From: Clostridium sp. UBA6640
GTDB taxonomy: Bacteria > Bacillota > Clostridia > Clostridiales > Clostridiaceae
Reading direction: 5' to 3'
DNA length: 51,007 nt
Assembly: GCF_002455975.1 (NCBI RefSeq)
Contig: NZ_DKLM01000083.1
Coordinates: 58,473 to 109,479, forward strand
Shown in pieces: positions 32,115 to 41,782 of the stretch; the stretch's first letter is position 1; each line of letters opens with the position of its first letter. The position numbers and the translations under genes were made by a program. The notes beneath the pieces were generated by a model, which had not been told where the DNA came from, ran no database searches, and was given only the letters and a program-made list of their open reading frames with translations.

Positions 32115-32879
32115 CTATTCCTTCATACCTGTATAAATAAGAATTGCATCTCGTAAAAACGCTGCTGTTCCTGGCTGATCTTTATCGTAATATGCTGTGA
32201 ATCTTTCATCATTAACATACATTTGTGCAAGACCTGCATGTGCTTCTTTAGTATAATGATCCCAAGAATAATTTAGCCATTGACGGTGCAAATCTGCTGC
32301 TTTTTGTGCAAGCTCACCTGCTGGATCACCAGCTTTAAAGGCTGCTTTTAGTGTATCAATCACAGTTTCACCTAGTTCTTCCCACTGTTTATATTGTTCC
32401 TCAGTCATGCCTTTGATCATTTTATTGGATTTATCAATTACATCATTTCCATATTTTTTTCGAATTTCTTTACCATACTTTTTTTCATTATCATCAATCA
32501 TTTTTTGTTTAAACCCTTCAAATTTTTCCTGATCACTCATTTTAATCCCCCCTTCTGTTAAGCTTATGGTTTTATCCACATTAGTTATTAACAAATCTAA
32601 CTGTTTTCTTTTTTCTAGGAGTTTTTCTCGATGTTCTCTAAGTGCAGCTATTTCATCAAAGGAAGGTGAAGTGATTATATTTTTTATACTGTCTAAACTT
32701 ACACCTAATTCTCTATAAAACAATATTTGTTGTAATCTATCAACTTCTTCTTTACCATAAATTCTATATCCTGATGAATTGATTCTTGCCGGCTTAAGAA
32801 TTCCTATTTCATCATAATACCTAAGTGTTCTAGTACTAATACCTGCTAACCTACCTAGTTTTTGCACTGTATATTCCAT
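32115..32879 (-). CDS. MerR-family regulator with TipAS antibiotic-recognition domain
   Basis: 254 residues. The N-terminal MerR winged helix and dimer helix (about 1-110) show MEYTVQKLGRLAGISTRTLR, YYDEIGILKPARI, SGYRIYGKEEVDRLQQI. The C-terminal TipAS domain (about 114-254) shows WEELGETVIDTLKAAF, GDPAGELAQKAADLHRQWL and AGLAQMYVNDERFTAYYDK. TipA-type proteins bind thiopeptides and other drugs and activate efflux or their own gene. A second start site (AGGGGGG six bases before ATG codon 114) would produce the TipAS domain alone, as in Streptomyces tipA. No transporter lies next to it. Confidence 0.93.
   Translation of the reverse strand: MEYTVQKLGRLAGISTRTLRYYDEIGILKPARINSSGYRIYGKEEVDRLQQILFYRELGVSLDSIKNIITSPSFDEIAALREHREKLLEKRKQLDLLITNVDKTISLTEGGIKMSDQEKFEGFKQKMIDDNEKKYGKEIRKKYGNDVIDKSNKMIKGMTEEQYKQWEELGETVIDTLKAAFKAGDPAGELAQKAADLHRQWLNYSWDHYTKEAHAGLAQMYVNDERFTAYYDKDQPGTAAFLRDAILIYTGMKE
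32538..32552 (-). promoter_or_regulatory. Internal ribosome binding site and start codon for a TipAS-only protein
   Basis: Minus strand GGGGGG (32547-32552) followed by ATTAAA and ATG (32540-32538), in frame at codon 114, exactly where the drug-binding domain begins (MSDQEKFEGF). Its Shine-Dalgarno match and spacing look as good as those of most true starts in this window. Confidence 0.6.
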
Positions 32880-32996
32880 ACCTCCACCTCCTCACAACAC
32901 TACTTTACACCTTTACGCAACGTTAATGTCAATAATTATTTTGAATCTTTTTATTTTTTATAGATTATAAAAAACTCTTAAAAACATCTAATAAAT

Positions 32997-33085
32997 AAAA
33001 TAGAACCAAACACATCCTTTCTAATTATTTGTTTAAACTACAATTAGTTTCTATAGGATTTAGTGTTTGGTTCATTCTATTTTTG
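32997..33085 (-). terminator. Long terminator-like inverted repeat after the adhesin gene
   Basis: AAATAGAACCAAACAC (about 32998-33013) and GTGTTTGGTTCATTCTATTT (33063-33082) pair with a small bulge. An inner arm pair, ATCCTTTCTAAT/ATTAGTTTCTATAGGAT, extends the structure. T-rich flanks follow on both strands. It lies about 50 bp beyond the adhesin's stop codon. Confidence 0.7.
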
Positions 33086-33138
33086 ATTATTTGTAAAGTA
33101 ATGTAACTTTAAAACATACTTTATTAAAATTAGCTAGT

Positions 33139-36100
33139 CTAATTTTCTTTTCTTTTAAATATAAATCCAATTCCCATAAGAATTGATATACTTCCTATAA
33201 ACATTAAAATTCTATTACTTATTCTGCCTCCAGTTTGAGGAAGATCTCCAGTTCGAGAAAGATTTGAAGTGTCTTCTATAAAAACAGCTTCATGTTCATT
33301 CTGTACAACAAGTCTCTGTATCTTTGTAGAATCAATTGAAATCTTTAAAATCTCATCATTTAAGTTATATCCCTTAGGTGCCTTTGTTTCCTTAATGGTA
33401 TAAGCTCCATAGCTGACATTCCTAAACATTGCAATTCCGTTCTTATCACCTACTGTTACAGCTACCTCTTTTCCTGCCTTGTCATATAATGTGAACTCTG
33501 CTCCTTGCAATGAATTGCCATTTATATCAGTCTTTTTAATTTCAATTGTTCCTCTGATTTCACTATTTTTAAACTCATAAGCATAAGTTGCACCATTCTT
33601 ATCAACAAATACTTCTATTTTATCCTGTGATGCCATATATCCTTTAGGAGCCTTTGTCTCTATAACTTTATAGTTTCCATATATAACATCTTTAAATAGT
33701 ACAACTCCATCTGCTCCTGATAGGGAAGTATTTACTGCCTTACCTTTAGAATCATATAGTGTAAATTCCGCTCCCTGAAGGGCTCTACCTTGCTGATCTA
33801 GCTTTTTGATCTTAATAACTGATTTGATTTTGTCATTTTTAATATTTCCTAACTCATAGGTTTTTTCATACTCAGCTACATCAACAAAAATTTCCTTATC
33901 TGAAATACTGTATCCTTTTGGTGCTTTTGTTTCCTTTACTGTATAACTTCCATAGTCTACATTATTAAATTGAACACGTCCTTTTACATCACTAGTTGCA
34001 GTATCTAAAGGATTTTCAAACTCTCTATCAGTATATTTATAAAGCTTAAATTCTGCACCCTCAAGCATACTTCCATCTTCTCCAACCTTATAAAGCTCTA
34101 TTCTTCCTTTAATCACTATATTTAAAACTGTATATGGAGATGCATGTACTGTAACTCCATCTTTATTGATAGTTGCAGTAATAACTTGAGTAGAAATGCT
34201 ATATCCAGCAGGTGCCTTTGTCTCTCTTATCTTATAATCACCATACTCTACGCCCCTAAATTGAACACGTCCGCTTCCATCACTGGTTGCAGTATCTAAA
34301 GGATTTTTAAAGTCTCTATCACTATCCTTATAAAGCTTAAATTCTGCACCTTTAAGCATATTTCCATGTTCTCCTGCTTTATAAAATTCTATTGTTCCTC
34401 TAATTTTTGTATCATCCTTTATCCTTGGGTCATCCACATTCCCTGGATTGTTTGGAATCTTTGTATTAGAGAATTTATATGGTTCTGCATGAACTATAAC
34501 TCCATCTTCATGAATAGTTGCAGTAATAACTTTAGTTGAAGTACTATATCCAGAAGGTGCTTTTGTTTCTTTTATATTGTAATCTCCATATTCTACATTC
34601 TTAAATTGGACATGACCTTTTTCATCACTAACCACAGTATCTAAAGGTTTTTCAAACTTTTTATCCATACTATTGTAAAGTTTGAATTCTGCACCTTTAA
34701 GTGGAGCTCCTGATTCTCCTACTTTATAAAACTCTATACTTCCTCTAATTTTTCTATTAGAAATTTCATATGGATTTCCCTGTATTGTAGATCCATCTTT
34801 ATCAATAATTGCAGTTATAATCTCAGTAGAAAGATTATAACCAGTAGGTGCTTTTGTTTCCTTTATATTGTAGCTTCCATACTCTACATTTTTAAATTGA
34901 ACACATCCATTTTCATCACTTGTTGCCGTATCTAAAGGATTTTCAAAATTCTTATCAGTATCATTATAGAGTTTGAATTCTGCACCTTTAAGCGGAGCTC
35001 CAGATTCTCCTACTTTATAAAACTCTACACTGCCTCTAATTTTTCTATTAGAAATTTCATATGGATTTCCCTGTATTGTAGATCCATCTTTATCAATAGT
35101 TGCAGTTATAATCTCAGTAGAAAGATTATAACCAGTAGGTGCTTTTGTTTCCTTTATATTGTAGCTTCCATACTCTATATTTTTAAATTGAACACATCCA
35201 TTTTCATCACTGGTTGCCATATCTAAAGGATTCTCAAAGTTTTTATCAGTATCCTTATAGAGTTTGAATTCTGCACCTTTAAGTGGATTTTTTTCTTCCC
35301 CTATCTTGTAGAATTCTATTACGCCAGTAATCTTATCATTTTTATAATTATAGGTTATTTCCTTTTTATCATTACTATTTTTAAGTTGGAATTTATATAA
35401 TTCATTACTTAACTTATATCCTGTTGGAGGAGTTTTTTCCCTCACATAGTAGTCAATATCAAATTTAAGCTTATCAAATACAATTTCACCATTTTCTCCT
35501 GTTATGGCTGAAGTCCTTATGACATTCTGATATAAATCAAATAATTCAAAAACTGCACCTTGAAGTTTTTTCGTTGAATCTTTGCCATCTACCTTTATAA
35601 CCTTAATACTTCCAGTTGTTCCAGTACCACCACCACCGGATCCTTGGAATGAAACAACTACTCCTAATGAAGTTGAAGATTGAGTTATTCCTGTTCCTGA
35701 AAGAGAAACAGAATTTGTAAATGGTGATTTTGATTTATCTGTAACATCCGTTCTGAAAGTTAATAGATATGCTTCACTAGTTAAATTAGGTAATGTAAAG
35801 ATAAATTCTCTTGTTGCAAAATCATACTTTACACTATTTTCAATCAGTGCAACTTCATCACCTTTTATAAGAGTTCCATCTGGTTTCAAAATTTGTTTAT
35901 ATAGTTTTACTGAAGTAGTATCTAATTCTAATCCTTCTTGAAGTATATCTGTTATAGAAACATCCTTCATTAGAATCTTATTTGAATTGATGGTTACTTC
36001 CCAATCAATGTAAGACTTTCCTAATGTGTAATTTGCATTTTTCCCAATTATGGTGTTTTTTATCTTGGCAGTTCCAGTACTTTCTACACCTCCTGGCACT

Positions 36101-38688
36101 AAATCATCAATTAAAGTTGCAGTATTTTGGTACTGCTTTTCACCATTGGTTGCAAACTCTGAAAGATCTTTAATTTTTGTCTTAAAAGTAATTACTTGCT
36201 GTGAATCAATCTTAGGAGGAAAATTGTATCTTAATGTATTAGTCTTCTTGTCATAACTATAGTTTTCGTTATTAGCATTATCTCCATTTATCGTAACAGA
36301 ATCATCAACAAATTCTTGTCCCTCACTTATGACATCTATAACATGAGCATTTGAAAGAATCATTTTGTTCTTATTAACTACAATTCTCCAAGTTATTTCT
36401 CTAGTTGTATAATCAAAATCTGCACTTGCTTTGTTAATTACTTGACTTTGAACTCTTTGAGTTCCTTGATGATTTGAAGGTGGTATATTATCACCAGTCA
36501 ATATAGCAACATTGTAATAGTCCTTATTTGCATTTCCTGCAAATACTTTAGGATCAGTTACCTTTGTTCTAAAAGTAATCGTATAGGTATCATTAATTCG
36601 TTTATTAAACTTATATGTGAGAGTTCCAGCTTTTTCTTTATCATTTTGATCTGCTTTTATATAGTTGAAGCCATTTGCATCTGCTCCATTATCAATTTTT
36701 GCTGATCCTTCCACATATTCTTGACCTAATCTGATCTCATCTTTAACTATTGCATTATCAATTGCAGTCTTATTGCTATTTATAATGATTCTCCAGGTAA
36801 TTTCTCCTGTAGCAGCATTATACCCTACCCCTTCTTTTCTTATAATACTACTTGGAACGCCTACTCCTTTACTATCTGAAGCATTACTTGGAACTCCAGT
36901 CCCTGTCAAAGTAACTGTATTTCTATATTGTTGTGAGTTGTTAGAATTATATGCTCCTGGGTCAGTTACATCTGTTGAAAATGTGATTTGGTGTGGTTCA
37001 TTAATTGCAGTTGGAAAACTATATGTGAATTTTTGACCTTCCATTGTATAATTAGTGATTTCAACTCCGTCTAACTTTACAGACCCTTTAGTCAATGTAA
37101 GTCCTTCAGGTATATCATCTGTAACCACTGCATTTAGAATGTATTGAGCATTATTATTCACATAAATAATCCAATTTATCTTTTTTGTTGTTGCATCATA
37201 GTTTCCATTTTTTCTTATATAATCTGTATAGATTTCCACTGAAGCTTCATTTGACTCTATACTAACTCCATCGTGATTCAAAGTTGCTTTATTATATTGG
37301 TAGGTTCTGTTTCCTTCAGATTCAAAGACCTTTGGATCTATAACCTTAGTTTTAAATGTTATTATCTGCTCAGTATTAATAACATCAGGGAAATTGTATA
37401 CTAATTTGCTGTTTCCTGTATCATAGCTATAATTTGCACCATATGCATCCCTACCGTTAACTTTAACAGAATTTGCTACAAATTCTTGACCTTCTTGTAT
37501 ATCATCAATAATCTGTGCATTATTGATCTTTACATTTTCTGGATTAATTATTACTTTCCATGTGATTTCATTTTTAGATGCATCATAGTATCCTTCTTTA
37601 TAAATAGAAGCTTCTGGAGTTTGAGGTTGTTCAAAATTCACCTCTATAGTAACAGGATCACCAGTTCCTCCAAGGTCAAAAGTAATTGTTACAGGATTTC
37701 CATCTCCTATTTCTTTCTCATCAAAATGAGTTTCTACATAAAAATATCCTGATACATTTGAATGACGCTCTGCGTAATCGGTAAAAACAATAGTAACTTT
37801 TTTATCAGTGCCTATAGTACATGTACCAAGGGATTCACCATCTTCATCATTAAGAGAAAAAGACATTTCATATAATATCTCTATTTCCTTTGGTATCTCC
37901 ATGGTATAGATGTCACCTTTTTTTACCTGTACTTCATTTGGTATTGCAAAAGCATAATTTAATCTAACTACTGAATTTTTGTTAATTGGCTTACAATCTT
38001 TATCAATGGGATCTCCCTTTTCATCTGTAAGACTTATACCAGTAATAAACTGAAATACCTTTGTAGGTTCTTCTTCATTAGTGTTAGTTCCAGGTGTAAT
38101 AGGTGGATTATCAATTCCTTCTTTATCAACAGGAATATCTGGATTTACAGGTTGCTCAAAATTCACCTCTATAGTAGCAGAATCGTTAGATCCTCCAAGA
38201 TGAAAAGTAATTGGTACAGGATTTTTATCTCCTATTTGCTCCTCATTAAAACGAGCTTGCACATAAAAATCTCCTGAAATATCTGGGTGTTCTTCTGGGC
38301 AATCATTAAAAACAATATTAACTTTTCCATCAGTACCTATAGTGCATGTTCCTATAGATTCGCCATTTTCAGCATTAAGTGAAAAAGACATTTCATCTAA
38401 TATCTGTATTTCCTTTGGTATCTGCATGGTATAAGTGTCATCTTGTTTTACTGATACTCCATCTGGGATTGTAAAAGTATAATTCAATTTAATCTCTGCA
38501 TTTCTACTAATTGGATTAGACTGGCTGTCAATAGGTTCTCCTTTTGCATCTGTGAGGCTTATGCCTGTAATAAATTGAAATGGGTTTGCAATTTCTACTG
38601 CTTTGATCTCAATTGCAGGTGCAATAATTGAAAGCTGAAAAAACAAGATGATCACCATTGCAATTATAGAAATTTTTTTCTGTTTCAT
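33139..38688 (-). CDS. LPXTG-anchored surface adhesin with collagen-binding-like and SpaA/Cna_B isopeptide domains
   Basis: 1849 residues. Signal peptide at 1-28 (KKISIIAMVIILFFQLSIIA). Two N-terminal modules (about 34-185 and 205-355) both open with FQFITGISLTD and end in TIEVNFEQP. Five collagen-binding-like modules of about 130 residues follow (about 362-1010; repeated EITWR(I/V)I(I/V)N, EGQEFV, ITFKTKV.D). A glycine hinge (GSGGGGTG, about 1012) leads to eight SpaA/Cna_B domains (about 1020-1795; paired GAEFKLY and KETKAP.GY, with the Lys and Glu for isopeptide bonds). The sorting signal LPQTG is near 1816, with a membrane segment and KRKEN tail. It is exported, sortase-anchored to peptidoglycan, and likely binds host or plant matrix or other cells. 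No sortase gene is in the window. RBS AAGGAGGAGGAAG. Two SpaA units are nearly identical in DNA. Confidence 0.93.
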   Translation of the reverse strand: MKQKKISIIAMVIILFFQLSIIAPAIEIKAVEIANPFQFITGISLTDAKGEPIDSQSNPISRNAEIKLNYTFTIPDGVSVKQDDTYTMQIPKEIQILDEMSFSLNAENGESIGTCTIGTDGKVNIVFNDCPEEHPDISGDFYVQARFNEEQIGDKNPVPITFHLGGSNDSATIEVNFEQPVNPDIPVDKEGIDNPPITPGTNTNEEEPTKVFQFITGISLTDEKGDPIDKDCKPINKNSVVRLNYAFAIPNEVQVKKGDIYTMEIPKEIEILYEMSFSLNDEDGESLGTCTIGTDKKVTIVFTDYAERHSNVSGYFYVETHFDEKEIGDGNPVTITFDLGGTGDPVTIEVNFEQPQTPEASIYKEGYYDASKNEITWKVIINPENVKINNAQIIDDIQEGQEFVANSVKVNGRDAYGANYSYDTGNSKLVYNFPDVINTEQIITFKTKVIDPKVFESEGNRTYQYNKATLNHDGVSIESNEASVEIYTDYIRKNGNYDATTKKINWIIYVNNNAQYILNAVVTDDIPEGLTLTKGSVKLDGVEITNYTMEGQKFTYSFPTAINEPHQITFSTDVTDPGAYNSNNSQQYRNTVTLTGTGVPSNASDSKGVGVPSSIIRKEGVGYNAATGEITWRIIINSNKTAIDNAIVKDEIRLGQEYVEGSAKIDNGADANGFNYIKADQNDKEKAGTLTYKFNKRINDTYTITFRTKVTDPKVFAGNANKDYYNVAILTGDNIPPSNHQGTQRVQSQVINKASADFDYTTREITWRIVVNKNKMILSNAHVIDVISEGQEFVDDSVTINGDNANNENYSYDKKTNTLRYNFPPKIDSQQVITFKTKIKDLSEFATNGEKQYQNTATLIDDLVPGGVESTGTAKIKNTIIGKNANYTLGKSYIDWEVTINSNKILMKDVSITDILQEGLELDTTSVKLYKQILKPDGTLIKGDEVALIENSVKYDFATREFIFTLPNLTSEAYLLTFRTDVTDKSKSPFTNSVSLSGTGITQSSTSLGVVVSFQGSGGGGTGTTGSIKVIKVDGKDSTKKLQGAVFELFDLYQNVIRTSAITGENGEIVFDKLKFDIDYYVREKTPPTGYKLSNELYKFQLKNSNDKKEITYNYKNDKITGVIEFYKIGEEKNPLKGAEFKLYKDTDKNFENPLDMATSDENGCVQFKNIEYGSYNIKETKAPTGYNLSTEIITATIDKDGSTIQGNPYEISNRKIRGSVEFYKVGESGAPLKGAEFKLYNDTDKNFENPLDTATSDENGCVQFKNVEYGSYNIKETKAPTGYNLSTEIITAIIDKDGSTIQGNPYEISNRKIRGSIEFYKVGESGAPLKGAEFKLYNSMDKKFEKPLDTVVSDEKGHVQFKNVEYGDYNIKETKAPSGYSTSTKVITATIHEDGVIVHAEPYKFSNTKIPNNPGNVDDPRIKDDTKIRGTIEFYKAGEHGNMLKGAEFKLYKDSDRDFKNPLDTATSDGSGRVQFRGVEYGDYKIRETKAPAGYSISTQVITATINKDGVTVHASPYTVLNIVIKGRIELYKVGEDGSMLEGAEFKLYKYTDREFENPLDTATSDVKGRVQFNNVDYGSYTVKETKAPKGYSISDKEIFVDVAEYEKTYELGNIKNDKIKSVIKIKKLDQQGRALQGAEFTLYDSKGKAVNTSLSGADGVVLFKDVIYGNYKVIETKAPKGYMASQDKIEVFVDKNGATYAYEFKNSEIRGTIEIKKTDINGNSLQGAEFTLYDKAGKEVAVTVGDKNGIAMFRNVSYGAYTIKETKAPKGYNLNDEILKISIDSTKIQRLVVQNEHEAVFIEDTSNLSRTGDLPQTGGRISNRILMFIGSISILMGIGFIFKRKEN
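34761..35342. repeat. Near-identical 291-bp tandem direct repeat within the adhesin gene
   Basis: The segment from 34761 recurs from 35052 with only scattered substitutions (period 291 bp, 97 codons), covering SpaA domains 2-3. Neighbouring SpaA domains are clearly more diverged. Such a repeat can expand or contract by recombination without shifting the frame. Confidence 0.85.
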
Positions 38689-38876
38689 CTTCCTCCTCCT
38701 TGTAAATTAGATCATGCATTGATACCTTAATAACCCAAACCTCTCTAAAAGTAATTAAGACATTAACATTAATTAATATGAATTAAATCATCCTAATATG
38801 AAGAAAAGCTTCATATTCCCAGATTTTAACTCATTATTTTTATGTCAATATTTGACCTTCACAAATTTATCACAGA

Positions 38877-38906
38877 CAAAAAAAGCAGAGAATTTTAATT
38901 CTCCGC
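38877..38906 (-). terminator. Terminator of the two-component/lipoprotein unit and decayed regulator
   Basis: Minus strand AGCGGAGAATT and AATTCTCTGCT form the stem, followed by TTTTTTTGTC. The 170 bp between it and the adhesin start (38707-38876) have no gene and should contain the adhesin promoter; no consensus is obvious. Confidence 0.8.
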
Positions 38907-38944
38907 TATAAATTCATTTATAAAGTTTTACAAAGTTTCTTAGT

Positions 38945-39229
38945 TTACTCCTTTGGCTCTATATCAAGCTCCTCTTTTAATAATTTATTTAAATTATTGT
39001 AATAGCTAACCAATCTAATCTTTTGTCTCACATGAGAATATGCTTACATTATCAATTTATGAGCTTCTTCATCATTTTTTAAACTTTCAACTTTGTAAGC
39101 TGATGTTCCCACTTCTCTATCCCTTACTACAATATAAATTAGTTCTTTTCTCCTTTTAACAGATAGATATATAGTTTCATCTTCCTTTTTACATATACCA
39201 TGCTTCGCTGCATTTCCTATCGATGGTTG
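38945..39229 (-). pseudogene. Decayed chimeric regulator: histidine-kinase-type ATPase fragment joined to a BTAD fragment
   Basis: One minus-strand frame reads QPSIGNAAKHGICKKEDETI and ELIYIVVRD, which looks like the N-box region of a HATPase. It then reads YKVESLKNDEEAHKLIM, TAA (39044-39046), AYSHVRQKIRLVSYYNNLNK and LLKEELDIEPKE, TAA (38945-38947), TKKLCKTL. The second part is the bacterial transcriptional activator domain pattern 'ndEeAHklIM.aY...L..Y..L..lLkeELdIeP..eTkkLy'. It has no start, two nonsense codons and an unnatural domain join, so it is a deletion remnant. It abuts the lipoprotein stop codon. Confidence 0.55.
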
Positions 39230-39230
39230 A

Positions 39231-40340
39231 CTAGATATTGAAATTTTCCATTTTATCTAATTCTTTTATAAAGGCTTTTACATCTTCAATTTCTTCAGAA
39301 GGAATTATATTATACATCACATCTCCTTCTGACCAACCAATAATAGATATGCCAGCGTTAAATATGAATCCTTTTTTACCTCTTATAATAATTTCATCGT
39401 TAACAGCAATTTCTTCATCATTTGAATAATTTTTATTATTTTTTCTAACAGTCATATTAAAATAAGGTTTACCATCTTTTTCATAATCAATAGTTATTTC
39501 ATCATCTGCCCATTGACTTTCATACTGTAAAAGTTTAATATCTCTAATTTTATAAGATGATGATTCAGGAAAATATAAAAATTGCTTTCCTAGAAACCCT
39601 TTTACTTCTTTTAATGTGATAGTTTTGATCTTTGGCCCAGCACTATCAATACTTTCTACTTTCACATCTTCTGGAACTTTTTGTGTAAATATTTCATCCT
39701 CAAATTTAGTTGAAAAGTCAATCTTTGTATATTCAATCTCAACTTTTGAATCTGCATCATGGGATATACTCTTAACTACAAACCAGTTTTTCTTTTCTAT
39801 CCATATATCCTGATCTGCAAATATACTATTTTTTTCTTTAGGTACTGCCTTTATATGATAAGTATCCATGCCATTTATCTTTTCTTCCCCAACAGTACTT
39901 ATATTGTGACTTTTCTTTATATTTTCTAAAAATATTTTAGTTTGTTCTCTCTGAGATCTTATAGGCATATCTGAATCATCTAAACTTTTCATAGTTGATG
40001 CTTTTTTCTCTTTAATATTATATAACATTACAATATTTCCATCATTTGTAGATATGCTTTCAATTTCATTATTACTAGAATATGACTCAATTCTAACTCT
40101 TATTTTATCTTTAGAAATATCTTGCCATTCTTTCATAATATTTTCTTCTACAATTTTATTGTCCTTGTCATATACTCGAATTTTTGATTCTCCATAATAG
40201 GATTTAAAATTGTTTTCTGACTCCATTGCATAAGATACTATTGTTTCTGGTAAAATGCTATTTTTTGTTCCACAACCTGAAATTGCAGTTACGCTTAATA
40301 ATACACTCATAGTTATAAAAATAAGTCTTTTTTTCCTCAT
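39231..40340 (-). CDS. LolA/RseB-like lipoprotein, last gene of a two-component operon
   Basis: 369 residues from the ATG at 40340, whose first base is the last base of the kinase stop (TAATG overlap); AGAGGAG is upstream. The N-terminus RKKRLIFITMSVLLSVTAIS-G-C is a lipoprotein signal with the lipidated cysteine near 23. The body (about 35-230: ESKIRVYDKDNK, DGNIVMLYNIKEKKAS, GEEKINGMDTYHIKA, DIWIEKKNWFVVKS) resembles the LolA/RseB/YdcC beta fold found in Gram-positive sporulation and envelope-stress proteins. The C-terminal part (about 240-369) resembles the DUF4367-type domain. It may feed envelope signals to the kinase, as RseB does to RseA; this is inference from the operon. Confidence 0.75.
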   Translation of the reverse strand: MRKKRLIFITMSVLLSVTAISGCGTKNSILPETIVSYAMESENNFKSYYGESKIRVYDKDNKIVEENIMKEWQDISKDKIRVRIESYSSNNEIESISTNDGNIVMLYNIKEKKASTMKSLDDSDMPIRSQREQTKIFLENIKKSHNISTVGEEKINGMDTYHIKAVPKEKNSIFADQDIWIEKKNWFVVKSISHDADSKVEIEYTKIDFSTKFEDEIFTQKVPEDVKVESIDSAGPKIKTITLKEVKGFLGKQFLYFPESSSYKIRDIKLLQYESQWADDEITIDYEKDGKPYFNMTVRKNNKNYSNDEEIAVNDEIIIRGKKGFIFNAGISIIGWSEGDVMYNIIPSEEIEDVKAFIKELDKMENFNI

Positions 40341-41782
40341 TATAATTCTCCTCTTTCCCTTGCTATAAAACAAGCTATTAATGTACCTTTTTCTTTACTT
40401 GATGAAATCAATATTTCTCCATTATGCTTATTAATAATTAAATTTACTATGCTCAATCCAAGACCAGTTCCAACCTTTTTATTTCTTGAATTATCAACCT
40501 TATAAAAAGGTTCTAAAATTCTATCTATATCTTCTTTTGGTATTTCTTCTCCCTGATTTTTAATTAATATAACTACAGTATTTTTTCTAAATTCACTAAG
40601 TTTATTTTCTTCTTCTTCACATATCCAATCTGAAAGTGAAAACTCTTCTGAAAAAGCTCCCATATGGATTGATTTTCCTTCGGCTGTATATTTAATAGCA
40701 TTACTCATTAAATTATCAACTACTCTTACCATCTGCTTAACATCAACCTTATAATTTCCTTTAACCTTTATCTCCGTTTTATAATTTATATTACTTTTTT
40801 CACAAACTTCCTCATAACCTGAAAGAAGCATCTGAAAAAACTCTTCTCCATCTACATTAACAAAATCCATAATATAATTTGAAGAAAGTATTGTATACAT
40901 CAATAAATCTTCTAACATATTACTCATATAGTCGCATTTACTCAATATGCTAAGAGCATATCTTTTGCTGGTTTCTTCCGCCTGAGAAGTGATTAATTCG
41001 GTATAAGCTCTTATTGATGTTAATGGTGTTTTTAAATCATGGGAAATTGCTGCTATCATATATTCCTTTGATTTTTGCTCTCTTTCTATTTCATAATCCT
41101 TTTCTTTAATTTTCTTCTTCATATCATTAAAATGATTTATAAGTTCCCCAATTTCATCCTTTGATTTATAATTTATACAAGTTTCTTCTCCTTTTGCAAA
41201 ATCCTTTATGGACTCTATTAGCAAAAGAAGTGGTTTATTAAACTTCCTGTTCATTAATTTAATCATCCATATTAAAACTGCTATAAAGACAATACTAACT
41301 ATACTAATCACTACAATAGTACCACTATTCACCCCTTGAATTATCTTGGTTCTTAATATTGTTACTTCATAGAATCCAATTATATTTCCTCTATCAAAAA
41401 CAGGCTTTTTCAAGGTATCTGCTCTAAATCCATGTTTTATTTCATAGAGGTTTGAATAAAGCTGTTCTTTAGAAGTTGAATATAATACACTCTCATTAAT
41501 AGACGAATATAATCTAATTCCATTTTTATCATATATAACTATCTTAGTACTATTTCTATCCTCTTCATCAATGAAATCTACTTCATTAAGAGGATAAGTA
41601 TAAAATTCTTTATTGCTTAATAACTTATCGTATTTTTCAAACTTTTTTATATTATTGATATAATCATCTATTTCTGTCTGTTTATTGTAACTTTTCATCC
41701 AGTGAAAAAGCATCATACCAGTTAATATAGGGATAAGCATCACCGTTATATATGATAGGGTAAGCCACTTTTTTATTCTCAT
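40340..41782 (-). CDS. Sensor histidine kinase (HAMP, HisKA, HATPase)
   Basis: 480 residues. TM1 at about 8-28, an extracellular sensor of about 120 residues, TM2 at about 151-172, HAMP at about 173-226 (FNKPLLLLIESIKDFAKGEE), HisKA with the phospho-acceptor in AAISHDLKTPLTS (His about 247) and HATPase_c with VVDNLMSNAIKYT (N box), GTGLGLSIVNLI (G2). It overlaps the response regulator by 4 bp (ATGA) and the lipoprotein by 1 bp, so the three are one operon. The signal is unknown; an envelope signal is plausible given the lipoprotein partner and nearby surface adhesin. Confidence 0.93.
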   Translation of the reverse strand: MRIKKWLTLSYITVMLIPILTGMMLFHWMKSYNKQTEIDDYINNIKKFEKYDKLLSNKEFYTYPLNEVDFIDEEDRNSTKIVIYDKNGIRLYSSINESVLYSTSKEQLYSNLYEIKHGFRADTLKKPVFDRGNIIGFYEVTILRTKIIQGVNSGTIVVISIVSIVFIAVLIWMIKLMNRKFNKPLLLLIESIKDFAKGEETCINYKSKDEIGELINHFNDMKKKIKEKDYEIEREQKSKEYMIAAISHDLKTPLTSIRAYTELITSQAEETSKRYALSILSKCDYMSNMLEDLLMYTILSSNYIMDFVNVDGEEFFQMLLSGYEEVCEKSNINYKTEIKVKGNYKVDVKQMVRVVDNLMSNAIKYTAEGKSIHMGAFSEEFSLSDWICEEEENKLSEFRKNTVVILIKNQGEEIPKEDIDRILEPFYKVDNSRNKKVGTGLGLSIVNLIINKHNGEILISSSKEKGTLIACFIARERGEL

